Below, piece after piece: positions 1-10,364 of a stretch of DNA of 64,000 bases (its first letter is position 1; each line of letters starts with the position of its first letter). Source of the stretch: Sternotherus odoratus (Eukaryota; Chordata; Testudines; Kinosternidae); assembly GCA_032164245.1 (NCBI GenBank), contig JAVMKO010000003.1, positions 136,947,259 through 137,011,258 on the forward strand. The letters run 5' to 3'. The notes beneath the pieces were generated by a model. It was not told the DNA's origin and did not search any database. It saw nothing but the letters and a program-made list of their open reading frames with translations. The position numbers were made by a program, and so were the translations under genes.

Positions 1-47
1 AGTCTCTTTAGCAGGCGGCCGCCTCAGATTAGTGCCTCCCGGGCGCA

Positions 48-186
48 CAGTCTTTACATCGGCTAGCTGACTCTAGCCGTGGCCTCTGCATAGGCAGCCA
101 GTACACACAGTCTCTCTATGCAAGTTAGCTGGCTCTGTCCGGTGCCCTAGCACAGGCAGCCAGCGTACACACAGTCTCTACTCACC
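48..186. repeat. Imperfect ~65-bp tandem repeats
   Basis: Two full copies and the start of a third share the order CACAGTCT(C/T)T, then TAGCTG(A/G)CTCT, then a GGCAGCCAG block. The third copy stops at the splice-donor-like sequence near 180-186. I do not recognise the family. It could be the leader of a retroelement or a local duplication next to the CpG-rich block. Confidence 0.5.
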
Positions 187-700
187 CCCTGGGTCAGCCG
201 TCAGGTCCTTGGCCCTCGGGGGTCCAGTCCATGCCCGGCTCCTCGGGGTAAATGGCAGCTGGAACTCCCGGCCAGTCGTCTGGGGTCGCGGAGGAGGTGG
301 TCGCCGGTGTTTCTGATTCGGCGGCGGCGGTGTTAGGGGCTGCGGCCGCGGTTCCTCCGGGCCAGGGGTCTGCTGCCGCAGGAGTCTCGGAGTCCGGGGG
401 TTCTGGGCCGTTATCTTCGGCCGCGGGGTAGGTTGCTGCCGGAACCCCGGGCCAGTCGTCGTCGAGCGCGGGGTCAGGGACGCCACTCCAATCGGCGTCC
501 CGGCGGGGGGGCAGCCAGTCTGTCCGCGGGCTCCCCCCTTGCTCCTGTCCGGCCCCCTTCTGGCGGCCAGCCCCGCCTTTTCTACTTCCGTGTCTCTGGT
601 TGCACTTCCAGGGTAGGGGGCGGGGCGGCCTTGGCTCCGCCCGCCATTTTGGTTCTCCGTCCGGTTCGCTCTCCCGCTCGGAGGGGGCCCACTGGGGACC
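184..700 (-). promoter_or_regulatory. CpG-rich promoter-like block with possible first exon
   Basis: This is a GC- and CpG-rich island in an otherwise AT-rich region. Read on the minus strand it has a YY1-like AAAATGGCGGGC (about 639-650), an SP1/KLF-type GC box (about 615-628), two ETS-like GGAAGT cores (near 584-590 and 601-610), and then a consensus splice donor GGTGAGT (GT at 185-184). The only early ATG (645-647) opens a very short frame. Another minus-strand frame without an early ATG stays open from about 690 to 193 and repeats the motif DDWPGVPAA twice. The layout resembles a CpG-island promoter with a non-coding or partly coding first exon. It could equally be the 5' region of a young retroelement. 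No product is recognised. Confidence 0.35.
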
Positions 701-959
701 ACTACAGCGTCCTTATCACGAATTAGACACATGAAGCACTGAGAAAGGCTTCAAAGTTCACTCCCTAATGCAGGGAGGAGAGAGTGGTACAATACCCCTC
801 AAATCCCAGACAGAGTTTAGGGAGAGGCCTAATATGATTGACATGAGTTATGACACCCTCCCCTCACAGCTGTATGCTAATCCTAGCCCACAGAAATGCA
901 AAGGAAACTTGTACACAATTCTTATTGTTAAGTACTAATTACTGTCTTCTTGCTTTAAA

Positions 960-1363
960 TCTCCAGGAATGTACCTGTTGGTCAACCGGGAGAACTGTTA
1001 CCTCTTCCCCATGGCCCCAAAATTAAGATTTAACCTATATACTTTAATAGACATAGTTTGGGGGTAATTACCTGTGTGTCAGCAAAATGTTAATTTGGGC
1101 CATGGGCGGAGCCATTACGTAATCTTTTAGACCATTGTCTTATTGTGCTTATCTTGTCTTGCTGCTAGAACCTATCCAGGGGATTGGGAAAAACCACCCC
1201 CATTGCTTCTCTCCACCCAATGAGCACCATATATAATCTATTGTAATTATTTGTTCTGCAGTGTCTCAATCTCTGAGCCTAATAAGCAAAATGACACTCC
1301 GCCAGCGCTGTGCATAATAAACTCCTGTGCTTGACTCTACACGGTGTGGATTACAGTTCCTTC
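960..1363 (+). repeat. Probable solo LTR
   Basis: The segment has the order expected of an LTR on the plus strand: CACCCAATGAG (CCAAT-like, about 1212-1222), CATATATAAT (TATA-like, 1229-1238), AATAAA (1316-1321), and an end at TTCCTTCA. I could not identify a target duplication, so both ends are approximate and the family is unknown. Confidence 0.35.
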
Positions 1364-1369
1364 ATACTA

Positions 1370-4300
1370 TAAGTTGTGTGCAAAACTGGTTGGAAAACCT
1401 TTCCTAGAGAGTAGTTATCAGTGGTTCACAGTCAAGCTGGAAGTGGGATTGAGGGGGATCTGCTACCGTTCACTTCTGGGATAACTGATGGAGTTTTAAT
1501 TGATTTGTAAAGTGGTATGGGTTCTGGCTAACCAAGAGTCCTTCTTTCTCTCTATGAGCCAATGGGATCGCTGTGGCCACATGGGCACTCTTCCTTATGC
1601 TCCCATAGATTTGAAGGTCTGAGTACATCCTAGGTAGTGGGTTGTGAGCTCTGAACATCACTCCCTCAATTGATCCTGCAGAACCCAAATGAGTTGATCT
1701 TTGGAATATGATTGATGGCCCATCCATTACTCAGGCTTTTGTCTCAGGAGATGACAACACTGGGGTCTCAATAAATGGTATCCTGGAGTGAGAGTCTAAG
1801 TTGTATGTTTTAAAACTATGTAGGTTATTCTAACTCTGTACATCTGCTCAGAGAGAGGGAAAGGGGGTAAATCTTCCAAACCTACAGCTTAAGAAAATAA
1901 ATAAATGAATAAATAAGATTTCAGTCCAAAAAAGGATCATCCATTATGTAGAAAATATTACTGGAAATAGCTTTCATTTAATAGAACCAATATGTTTCAA
2001 GTAAAATGTGCAAGTATATACACATCGTTCTGTCATTGAAAAGGGAAAGGTTAAGATTAGGCTCTTGACCCTCATACAGTAACTGGCAGAAAAATTTACA
2101 CTCAGCAAATGAAGTGATATGTTTCCTGCATAATAAAGGTCATCAGAGCTTAGTATGTGCTGGAAACTATCTAAAGATGTCTTAAGGTACTGAAAAGGCA
2201 TGTGCTCATTAAAGGCTTAATCCTCTGAGAGTACCCTCAATTACCTGGATAAAGCCCTAAAACGAATGTGGGACCGACGTTGAGAGGAAATAACTGAGGT
2301 TCAGGTGCTGGAGGGAGCATTATAGTTACATGACACCTTATTTAATTTAGGTGAGTTACATTCCTAAGAATGAATTTTCCTTTCAGAAATGCATTGTAAA
2401 CTATTTATGGCCACAGGATCCAGTCAGTGGTCTTTCCATTGACTTTACTGGGTGTGGGATCTGGCCTTTAAGCCCTGATCTAGTAAACAGTTAACAAATG
2501 TGCCTAAATTTATTTGTATTATTAGTCCCATTGACTTTAACAGGACTATTCACATCAGTAAAAGTTACATATAGGAACAAGTGTTTGTAGGAGAAGGCCC
2601 AATCTTGCCAACAGCTATGCACACGAGCAACTTAATTTATGATTTTAATGAAAAACCTCCTGAGGAAAGGTACTCCCGTCAACTCTTTACAGGCCATAAA
2701 ACCTGACATCTTAATGTCTGCAAATTTCTATCGCTCCAAGGACAGGACTCAGAGATTGCAAAATGCACTGTTTTATTTAAACAAAATGAAAAAATACCCT
2801 GCTCTTAAAACTGCTAAAATAAAGCTCTCTCCACAGCTGAAAATACGAATGTCACCATTCTTGCCTCTGGTCCCCAGTACTGTAGGAGATTTTTTACTAT
2901 GGAGGTAAACAAGTGAAATTCATTTTTATAAACAAAAACCTGGGCTGTGCTCTAAGACAATGGTAAAATATATGGAAATTAATACTATGAAACTGGCCCT
3001 ATATGTGCAAAAAAGGATTGTAACTCACCTCTTTTCTGAAACCACAAAGAAAGCTAGTAATTTGACCACTGTTGCCTTGTGTCAGAATTATGGCACATTG
3101 AAATTGATTTATTCCATTTTACTGCAGTCATAACTGCAGATTTAAATACAAAATGTAGTGAAATATTTTATGCTTTCCAAAGACAAAAAGCTTGTATAAA
3201 GGAATAGTGCCTGTTATTGTAAAATAGACAGTGTTTAAAATAAATGGATGATTCCAATTTGATTCACGTCTGAGCTTAGATCTTTATGCACAACATTTTT
3301 TGTTTTAGTTAATAAACCACAGGTTCATTAACTACAGTATTTTTTTAAAAGTTACATTCTATCTAATTTGAGTTTCTTTCCTAGCTTGAAACACAAGTCT
3401 TGCATTTTAATGTGGAAAAAACAGAATGAAAATGTTATGGTTTCAATTGAGATTAAAATTTTTTAGAAGGAAACAAACTCAAGAATGGCTGACAACATTT
3501 CTTGACATTATTATTATTTTTTGTAATGGAATCTTTGGAAACTGTAAAGAACATCAAGTAATAAGTTAATTAAAATAATCTTTTAATTGGAGCCAATTTG
3601 TTACATCTTAAATAAATGCAAATGTATGGTTTATTTTCTTACTTCAAATAGACCAGACTAAATCACAAAATCCTAGAAATCTGCTTTTTTAATATCAATA
3701 TAAATTCTGCCACTGACTTCAAATGGAGCAGGCGACCGGACTTTTCTCCATGTATCAGGGACTAATTTAGGATGGTGGGCTACAAAACTCTATTACTTTG
3801 TTCAGTCTAGTTTCAAGTGTCCCAAGCAATGGGAATCTATAAGAATAAAAGAAACAAGAGTTGCTAAAGCCACTCTATTTTTTTACTCTAATATTTTTTT
3901 TTAACTCTAATAAAACGCCCTGGATACTGATTAGCTTTTCTTTGCACAATATTTATTACGGTTTCATCTGCGTTGAATGGAGAAATACAAGTGCTTTGAT
4001 AAATGGATTAAAATATTATCCAGTTTCATTGTAGCTTCCTTTAAGGTATTTGTATTTTTCCATAAATGATTTTTGGTAACTTCGTACAGCAATATTTCTC
4101 AGTGCAGTTGACTACTGGATACATAAAGCACAGCACTGTTAAGGAACTAAAAGAATTGATCCATTTCAGATCAAACCTTTAAAAAAAAAAGAGATCAGTT
4201 TCAACAAACTTTGGAGATGGTTTCTGTTCATGTAGTTTCACTCTTCTCAAATACTGCATCCAGGTTAATTTAAGCCCAAATAGTGGAGTAAAACCTCAAA

Positions 4301-4378
4301 GAAAATCATCAAATTTTATTCAGAGCTGTAAAAACAACAACATGTTTTGGACCATGGTTTAATTTCAATATGTCCAGT
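1370..4378. other. AT-rich non-coding stretch
   Basis: No gene, RNA or recognisable element is supported over these 3 kb. Open frames are short and have no family signature. A short block near 2430-2490 (CCATTGACTTTACTGGG) resembles a core found in palindromic MITE fragments elsewhere in the window. The stretch is probably intronic if the HHAT call is right. Confidence 0.5.
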
Positions 4379-5770
4379 CAACTCCGACAGAGGGTTAGAA
4401 GGGTGGGTCATGGAATGGACACTGGCAACCCACATCCTGAAGAACAACAAGGTTAGCAATTGGTTTTTTTTCGAGTGCTTGCATGTGTCCATTGCACGTT
4501 AGGAGACACCCAAGCATAGGAGGTGGGGATCAAAGTTCATGGACATATGACTGCAACACAGCTTGACCAATCTGGGCATCATCTTCAGCTTGCTGTGTGA
4601 TGGCATAGCGGGATGAAAATGTATGTACCGACAACTAAGTTGCCACTGTGCAGATGTCCTGGATCGGCACCTGGGTCAGGAACACCGCTGAGGAAGCTTG
4701 CACCCTCATAAAATGGGTCATCACTATAGCAAGTGGTCGGACCCCAGCCTGCTCGTAGCGTGTGCTGATGCACAATGTGATTCGGGATGAAATCCTCTGA
4801 GCTTGTCTGTTACTGCCACAAAGAGCTGCATGGATCTACGGAACGGTCTTGGGCTCTCAATATAGAAAGCCATGGCATGTCTAATGCCCAGTGTGTGGAG
4901 ACATTGCTCCTCCCTGCTCGCAAATAGTTTTAGGGGGTGAAAATGGCAGGAAAATAGCTTGATTACTATGAAATTGCAACACCATCTTTGGGAGGAACAT
5001 AGGGTGAGGACAAAGCTCTGCCTTGTCCTTAAACAAGATGTGTACGGGGATTCTGACATAAGGGCCCTGATCTCTGAGGCCCTCCTGGCTGAAGTGATAG
5101 CCATCAGAAAGACCACCTTCCAGGAAAAGTACAACAGAGGATATATTGCCAGTGGCTCAAACTAGGGGCCTGTGTGTTTTGACATGACCACGTTTAAGTC
5201 CCCCAGGGGAATGGGCTCCCGAATCAGTGGGTGTAGTCTTTCAAGGCCCCGGAGAAAACAAATGGTCATCTCATGTGAAAAATATTGATCAAACACGCAC
5301 TGGGATGTGAAACACCAAAACTGCCACCAGATGCACTTTAATTGATGAAATTGCCAGACTTTGTGGTTTCAGATGTAGGAAATACTCCTGAACGGTCTGC
5401 AGTGGCGACCAGATGGGCAAGAGTCCTTGCTGGGAAAACCAAATGGAAAAACTCTTCCACTTGTCAAGGCATGCAGCTCTGGTAGAGGGCTTCCTGCTGC
5501 CTAGCAGAACTTGATGGACTTGCTCTGAACAGGCCAGCTCTTCAGGATTTAACCAAAGAGCTTCCAAACTGTCAGGTAGAGAGTGCTGCAGTTTGGGTGG
5601 AGCATTCCACCATGGTTCTGTGATATCCGGTATGAGAGAAGAGAGCGCGGCATCAGAGTCGCTACTGAATTCTTTAAGGGCAAATTTGCTATCCTTACCC
5701 AACCATTTGGTGCCATATGATTCCCAGTAAATCACACTACTACATTTTGCTACGGGAGGCTGATACAAAC
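4379..5770 (-). pseudogene. Decayed DIRS element: tyrosine recombinase and internal complementary region
   Basis: Minus-strand frames between 5768 and 4585 align by eye with the tyrosine recombinase of the intact DIRS at 52328-53400. Shared pieces in order are QVLLGSRKPSTRA, the LAIS(S/T)I(K/R)VHL segment, an RGLERL-like piece near 5230-5260, AITSARRASEIRAL (the catalytic-arginine motif) and a QHTLRA remnant of the H-x-x-R motif. The plus-strand sequence at 4381-4510 also matches the intact element's inner flank and internal complementary region (CTCCGACAGAGGG, then GAATGGACA, then TTCGAGTGCTTGCATGTGTCC). Several frameshifts and stops break the frame, and no RT part remains. It is much older than the copy at 52-58 kb. 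Confidence 0.85.
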
Positions 5771-6141
5771 ATACTTACGTCAAGAGATGTAACTAAATAA
5801 GATAGATTCCTAATTTATAATTAGTTTTAAGTAGCATAAAGCGATCAAAATGACAGCCCAGAGTGAAATTAGAAATCAGATGATAAGCTATCTCCTAATT
5901 TTGATGATACATAAACTTGGCCATTGTTTGCTCACACTACCACAGCATAGAACGTCTGCTCTACTGCTAGCCCTCACAGATTGGTTAGCTAACATACTGC
6001 ACAGCTTTAGTTATGCAGTGTAGGCTGACTGGGGAAAATGCACCAACCGTTGTATCCATTAAGTACTAGGTTTAAACTAGCTCTAAAAAGATCCAAACTT
6101 GAATTTCAAATTAACATGAAGCACAAGGGGATTCAACTTAC
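5771..6141. other. Intronic sequence downstream of the HHAT exon
   Basis: Nothing recognisable lies between the DIRS relic and the exon. The minus-strand splice donor GTAAGT (RC of 6136-6141) immediately borders the exon. Confidence 0.5.
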
Positions 6142-6343
6142 AATTAAGTCTTGAACAAGTGAAGCAGAAAGTAGCCTCTTGACTCCATTCTCTGCAATTA
6201 CTCCAAGCCAGTTCAGTGCTGCCCAGAACCAAAGGTAGTCATGGCCCCCGTGCCAATAGCTTACAAAAAAAAAAGTGATTGCTGTGGAAAACAACATCCC
6301 AAGCACACTGCCATGGGATCCTCCCATTGGGATGTAGATGTAC
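6142..6343 (-). CDS. HHAT: Hedgehog acyltransferase, one internal exon (catalytic His region)
   Basis: The 202-bp exon encodes 67 whole codons plus one leading base. Distinctive stretches are YIYIPMGGSHGS, FVSYWHGGHDYLWFWAALNW and ENGVKRL, which match the part of the MBOAT-family enzyme HHAT that carries the invariant catalytic histidine (the H of YWHGG). HHAT is a multi-pass ER membrane enzyme that transfers palmitate to the N-terminal cysteine of Hedgehog proteins. The ends are supported by an acceptor, a pyrimidine-rich tract ending CCCCTGCAG just upstream on the minus strand, and a donor GTAAGT (RC of 6136-6141). The exon starts with the last base of a split codon and ends on a full codon. 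The frame is intact and uninterrupted. The paralogue HHATL is known to lack the catalytic histidine, so its presence here favours HHAT. I found no other exon of this gene, which fits its very large introns. Confidence 0.88.
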
Positions 6344-7555
6344 CTGCAGGGGAAATGATAAATAAGCAACATTATTAAGACCTTATTAAAATCCTGGTAA
6401 TCTATCCGCTGCAAAATAAATTTGATTTTAGAGCAATGTTAGGACTCATTTGACTAATGACCTGACATTTTCCATTTGCAGAAGTTGACATAGTTTCTGC
6501 AAAGCAGCAGAACAACTTCTTGACAAATGCTGCGTGTTAACATTTCATGAAGATAGGTCTATGGCCAATGGAATTTTGCATTACATGAACACACTGGCTA
6601 AACTCCACTCCCACTTCAAAAGGGATTATTTAAAACTGGCGTAGAAGGAAATCAATGTATTTAAGAAGGAAGTTCCTATAGCCAACCTCCCATAAATTTA
6701 AATAATAAAGATTCTCTAAAAACAATAAAATGTTAAATACTAAACATCTTAAAACGAACTTGCTTATACAACGTTTGATGAATTTTCCACATACTTAATG
6801 GTTTTATACTCCCTTTATTTCCCATCATGACTTGCTGTTAGTTAGGACTGCTAATAATGGTTTCCTCTGTGGACAACTCTTCTGGTTTTCAGACATAGAC
6901 CATTGTAACCACCAATAGCCGGCCTCATCCATCAGGCTGGGGGAGAGAGGTGGCTCCAAGCCAGCCAGCTCACAGAATGCCAATGTTAGGTGCTAAAGCC
7001 AGCATCAGTAAAGCAGACCTCTCTGTAAATCCCCTTTCCCTTCACAGAGAGCATTCTTGTCACACGGGGATTTTTACAGGCAACACTGCAACTGGGTTTT
7101 ACTGGCTCAGGAAGGTTCCCCTCAAAACCCAAAAGGGAGCATATACCCTGTTACACCATCTTATGGAAGTGTGACATCACTTATAACAAACCCAGAATTA
7201 CAGACCAATAAGGAGCTCAAGGACCTGACTCATGTATTAAAGATTCAGTTCTATAAACATTGACATCTTTCCATTGACTTCACTGGGAGCTGGACTGGCC
7301 CTTAATGTGTAGATAATGATTAAAATTTTCCATATAACAAAGTCATCTTCCTCATATTCAAGCAGTATGGAAACTGTTTTATAATCTCTTGCACTCAGCT
7401 CGTAATGCTACTGTTAGCATAAATAATATCTATTGCTGTCAAGGTGGATATTACCAGTAATAGGTGGATATTACCAGTAATAGGCTTAGAAATGCCAGTT
7501 TTAATTAAAAGCTGTCTTTTTCAATTTCAGATTGGTTTACATTCTTATGTACATA
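6344..7555. other. Intronic sequence upstream of the HHAT exon
   Basis: No further exon or element is recognised. A 22-bp unit (GTGGATATTACCAGTAATAG plus two bases) is duplicated in tandem at about 7443-7486. A MITE-core-like block (CCATTGACTTCACTGGGAG) occurs at about 7272-7290. Confidence 0.5.
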
Positions 7556-7561
7556 GCCACA

Positions 7562-10016
7562 AATAAGAACATAAGAATGGCTACACTGGGTCAGACCAAA
7601 GGTCCATCCAGCCCAGTATCCTGTCTACCGACAGTGGCCAAAGTCAGGTGCCCCACGAGGGAGTGAACCTAACAGGTAAGGATCAAGTAATCTCTCTCCT
7701 GCCATCCATCTCCACCCTCTGACAAACAGAGGCTAGGGACACCATTCCTTACCCATCCTGGCTAATAGCCATTAATGAAGTTAAACTCCATGAATTTATC
7801 CAGTTTTTAAACTCTGTTATAGTCCTAGCCTTCACAGCCTCCTCAGGCAAGTAGTTCCACAGGTTGACTGTGCGCTGTGTGAAGAACTTCCTTTTATTTG
7901 TTTTAAACCTGCTGCCCATTAATTTCATTTGGTGGCCCTCAGTTCTTATATTATGGGAACAAATAAATAACTTTTCCTTATGCACTTTTTCCACACCACT
8001 CCTGATTTTATGACTATCATATCTCCCCTTAGTCTCCGCCTTTCCAAGCTGAAAAGTCCTAGCCTCTTTAATCTCTCCTCATATGGGATCCATTCCAAAA
8101 CCCTAATCATTTTATTTTCCCTTCTCTGAACCATTTCTAATGCCAATATCTCTTTTTTGAGATGAAGAGACCAAATCTGTATGCAGTATTCAAGATGTGG
8201 GCGTACCATGGATTTACATAAAGGCAATAAGATATTCTCCATCTTATTCTCTATCCTTTTTTTAATGATTCCTAAAATCCTTTTTGACTGCCGCTGCACA
8301 CTGCATAGACATCTTCAGAAAACTATCCATGATGACTCCAAGATCTCTTTTGCCTGATTAGTTGTAGCTAAATTAGCCTCTGTCATATTCTTTGTATAGT
8401 TGGGGTTATTTTTTCCAATCTGCATTACTTTACATTGATCCACATTAAATTTCATTTGCCATTTTGTTGCCCAATCTCTTAGTTTTGTGAGATCTTTTAG
8501 AAGTTCTTCACAGTCTGCTTTGGTCTTAACTATCTTGAGCAGTTTAGTATCATCTGCAAACTTTGCCACCTTACTATTTACCCCTTTCTCCAAATTATTT
8601 ATGTATAAATTGAATAGGATTGCTCCTAGGGGACTGACCCTTGGGGAATACCACTAGTTACCCTCTCCATTCTGAAAATTTACCATTTATTCCTACCCTT
8701 TGTTCCCTTTTAACCAGTTCTCAATCCATAAAAGGATCTTCCTTCTTATCCCATGACACTTAATTTACGTAAGACCCTTTGGTGAAGGACCTTGTCAAAG
8801 GCTTTCTGGAAATCTAAGTACACTATGTCCACTGAATCCCCCTTGTCCACATGTTTGTTGACCCCTTCAAAGAACTCTAAGAGATTAGTAAGACATGATT
8901 TCCCTTCACAGAAACCATGCTGCCTTTTGCCCAATAATTTATGTTCTTCTATGTGTCTGACAATTTTATTCTTTACTGTTGTTTCAACTAATTTGCCCAG
9001 TACTGACATTAGACTTTCCAGTCTGTAACCGGGATCACCTCTAGAGCCCTTTTTAAAAATACTGGTGTTACATTAGCTATCTTCCAGTCACTGGGTATAG
9101 AAGCTGATTTAAAGGACAGGTTACAAATCATAGTTAATAGTTCTGCAATTTCATATTTAGTTCTTTCAGAACTCTTGGATGAATGCCATCTGGTCCCAAT
9201 GACTTGTTACTGTTAAGTTTATCAATTAATTCCAAAACCACCTCTAGTGACACCTCAAACTGTGACAATTCCTCAGATTTGTCACCAACAGGCTCAGGTT
9301 TGGGAATCTCCCTAATGTCCTCAGCCCTGAAGACTGAAACAAACAATTTATTTAGTTTCTCCTCAATGACTATCATCTTTAAGTGCTCCTTTTGTATCTT
9401 GATCAGCCCACTGGTTTTTTAACAGGCTTCCTGCTTCTGATGTACTTAAACATTGTGTTATTACCTTTTGAATTTTTGGCTAGCTGTTATTCAAACTCCT
9501 TTTTGGCTTTTCTTATTACATTTTTACACTTAATTTGGTGATGTTTATGCTTCTTTCTATTTACCTCACTAGGATTTAACATCCACTTTTTTAAAAATGC
9601 CTTTTTATCTCTCCTTGCTTCTTTTGTATGGTTAAGCCACAGTGGTTCTTTTTTTAGTTCTTTTTTAATTTGGGGGTATACATTTAAGTTGGACCTCTAT
9701 TATGGTGTCTTTGAAAAGTGTCCATGCAGCTTGCAGGGATTTCACTCTAGTCACTGTACCTTTTAATTTTTGTTTAACTAACTTCCTCATTTTTGCATAG
9801 TTCCCTTTTCTGAAATTAAATGCCACAGTGTTGAGGTGTTCTTCCAACCACAAAAATGTTAAAATGTTATTATATTATGGTCACTATTTCCAAGTGGTCC
9901 TGTTATAGTTACCTCTTGGATCAGATCCTGTGCTCCACTCAGGACTAAATCGAGAGTTGTCTCTCCCTTTTAAAATCCCCCACTATTATTGAGTTCTTTA
10001 TTTTGATAGCCTCTCT
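7562..10016 (-). pseudogene. CR1 LINE, 5'-truncated and inactivated
   Basis: Minus-strand fragments follow the order of a CR1 ORF2. The end of the endonuclease domain (LGNSDHNIITF, near 9860-9890) comes first, then a linker, RT motifs SLGPDGIHPRVLKEL (about 9150-9215), VYLDFQKAFDKV (about 8790-8825) and FADDTKLL (about 8530-8560, the catalytic Y/F-x-D-D), then the C-terminal region ending near 7755. The 3' UTR ends with the typical CR1 terminus (ACATAAGAATGG in plus-strand sense, about 7563-7576). Stops and frameshifts separate the pieces, so it is a dead copy. The 5' end is cut by the MITE fragment at 10017. Confidence 0.93.
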
Positions 10017-10091
10017 AGATGCAATAAATCAATCCCTAATAGATCGATCACTACCTGCCAATCCAGCGGGTAGTGTAGACGTACCCTTAGA
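10017..10091. repeat. MITE fragment
   Basis: The sequence ending GTGTAGACGTACCCTTA is the reverse complement of the left end of the MITE at 22771-23070 (shared AGGGTAC...CTACTAC, GCTGGAT and CGGCAG-like blocks). Only one end is present. Confidence 0.6.
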
Positions 10092-10125
10092 GTTGGTATG
10101 GCAACTTCTACCGTTTCATGTTCTC

Positions 10126-10161
<36 letters not shown>

Positions 10162-10352
10162 CGTGATTATATATCTATATCTATAGATATATATCTCCTC
10201 CTACTGTATGTTCCATTCTATGCATCTGATGAAGTGGGCTGTAGCCCCTGAAAGCTTATGCCCAACTACATTTATTAGTCTCTAAGGTGCCACAAGTACT
10301 CCTCATTCTTTTTGCGGATACAGACTAACACTGCTGCTACTCTGAAATCTGT
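10092..10352 (+). mobile_element. Penelope-like element, 3' end
   Basis: A (TG)n/(TA)n tract (10127-10195) precedes TTCCATTCTATGCAT, a hammerhead-like core at 10226-10262 and the shared tail TTAGTCTCTAAGGTGCCACA ... ATACAGACTAACAC. The same tail follows the Penelope RT relic at 38464-39835, which identifies the family. There is no coding part here. Confidence 0.75.
10226..10262 (+). ncRNA. Hammerhead-ribozyme-like motif (decayed)
   Basis: The order is CTGATGA (core), a GGGC/GCCC hairpin (stem II), GAAA (core), then GC-TTAT-GC (very short stem III). This is the minimal hammerhead plan known from Penelope-like elements. The base after stem III is C where the core needs U, so cleavage is unlikely in this copy. 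Confidence 0.5.
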
Positions 10353-10364
10353 ATTTAGTAGCAT

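Noticed and set aside
178..732. 184-codon minus-strand frame with an ATG at 732
   Set aside because: It is Pro/Arg-rich, has no similarity I recognise, and is one of several open frames in a CpG-rich block. I treat the block as promoter-like or retroelement sequence instead.
2639..2908. 89-codon plus-strand frame
   Set aside because: It has no similarity, no repeat identity and AT-rich composition like the surroundings; length alone is not evidence.
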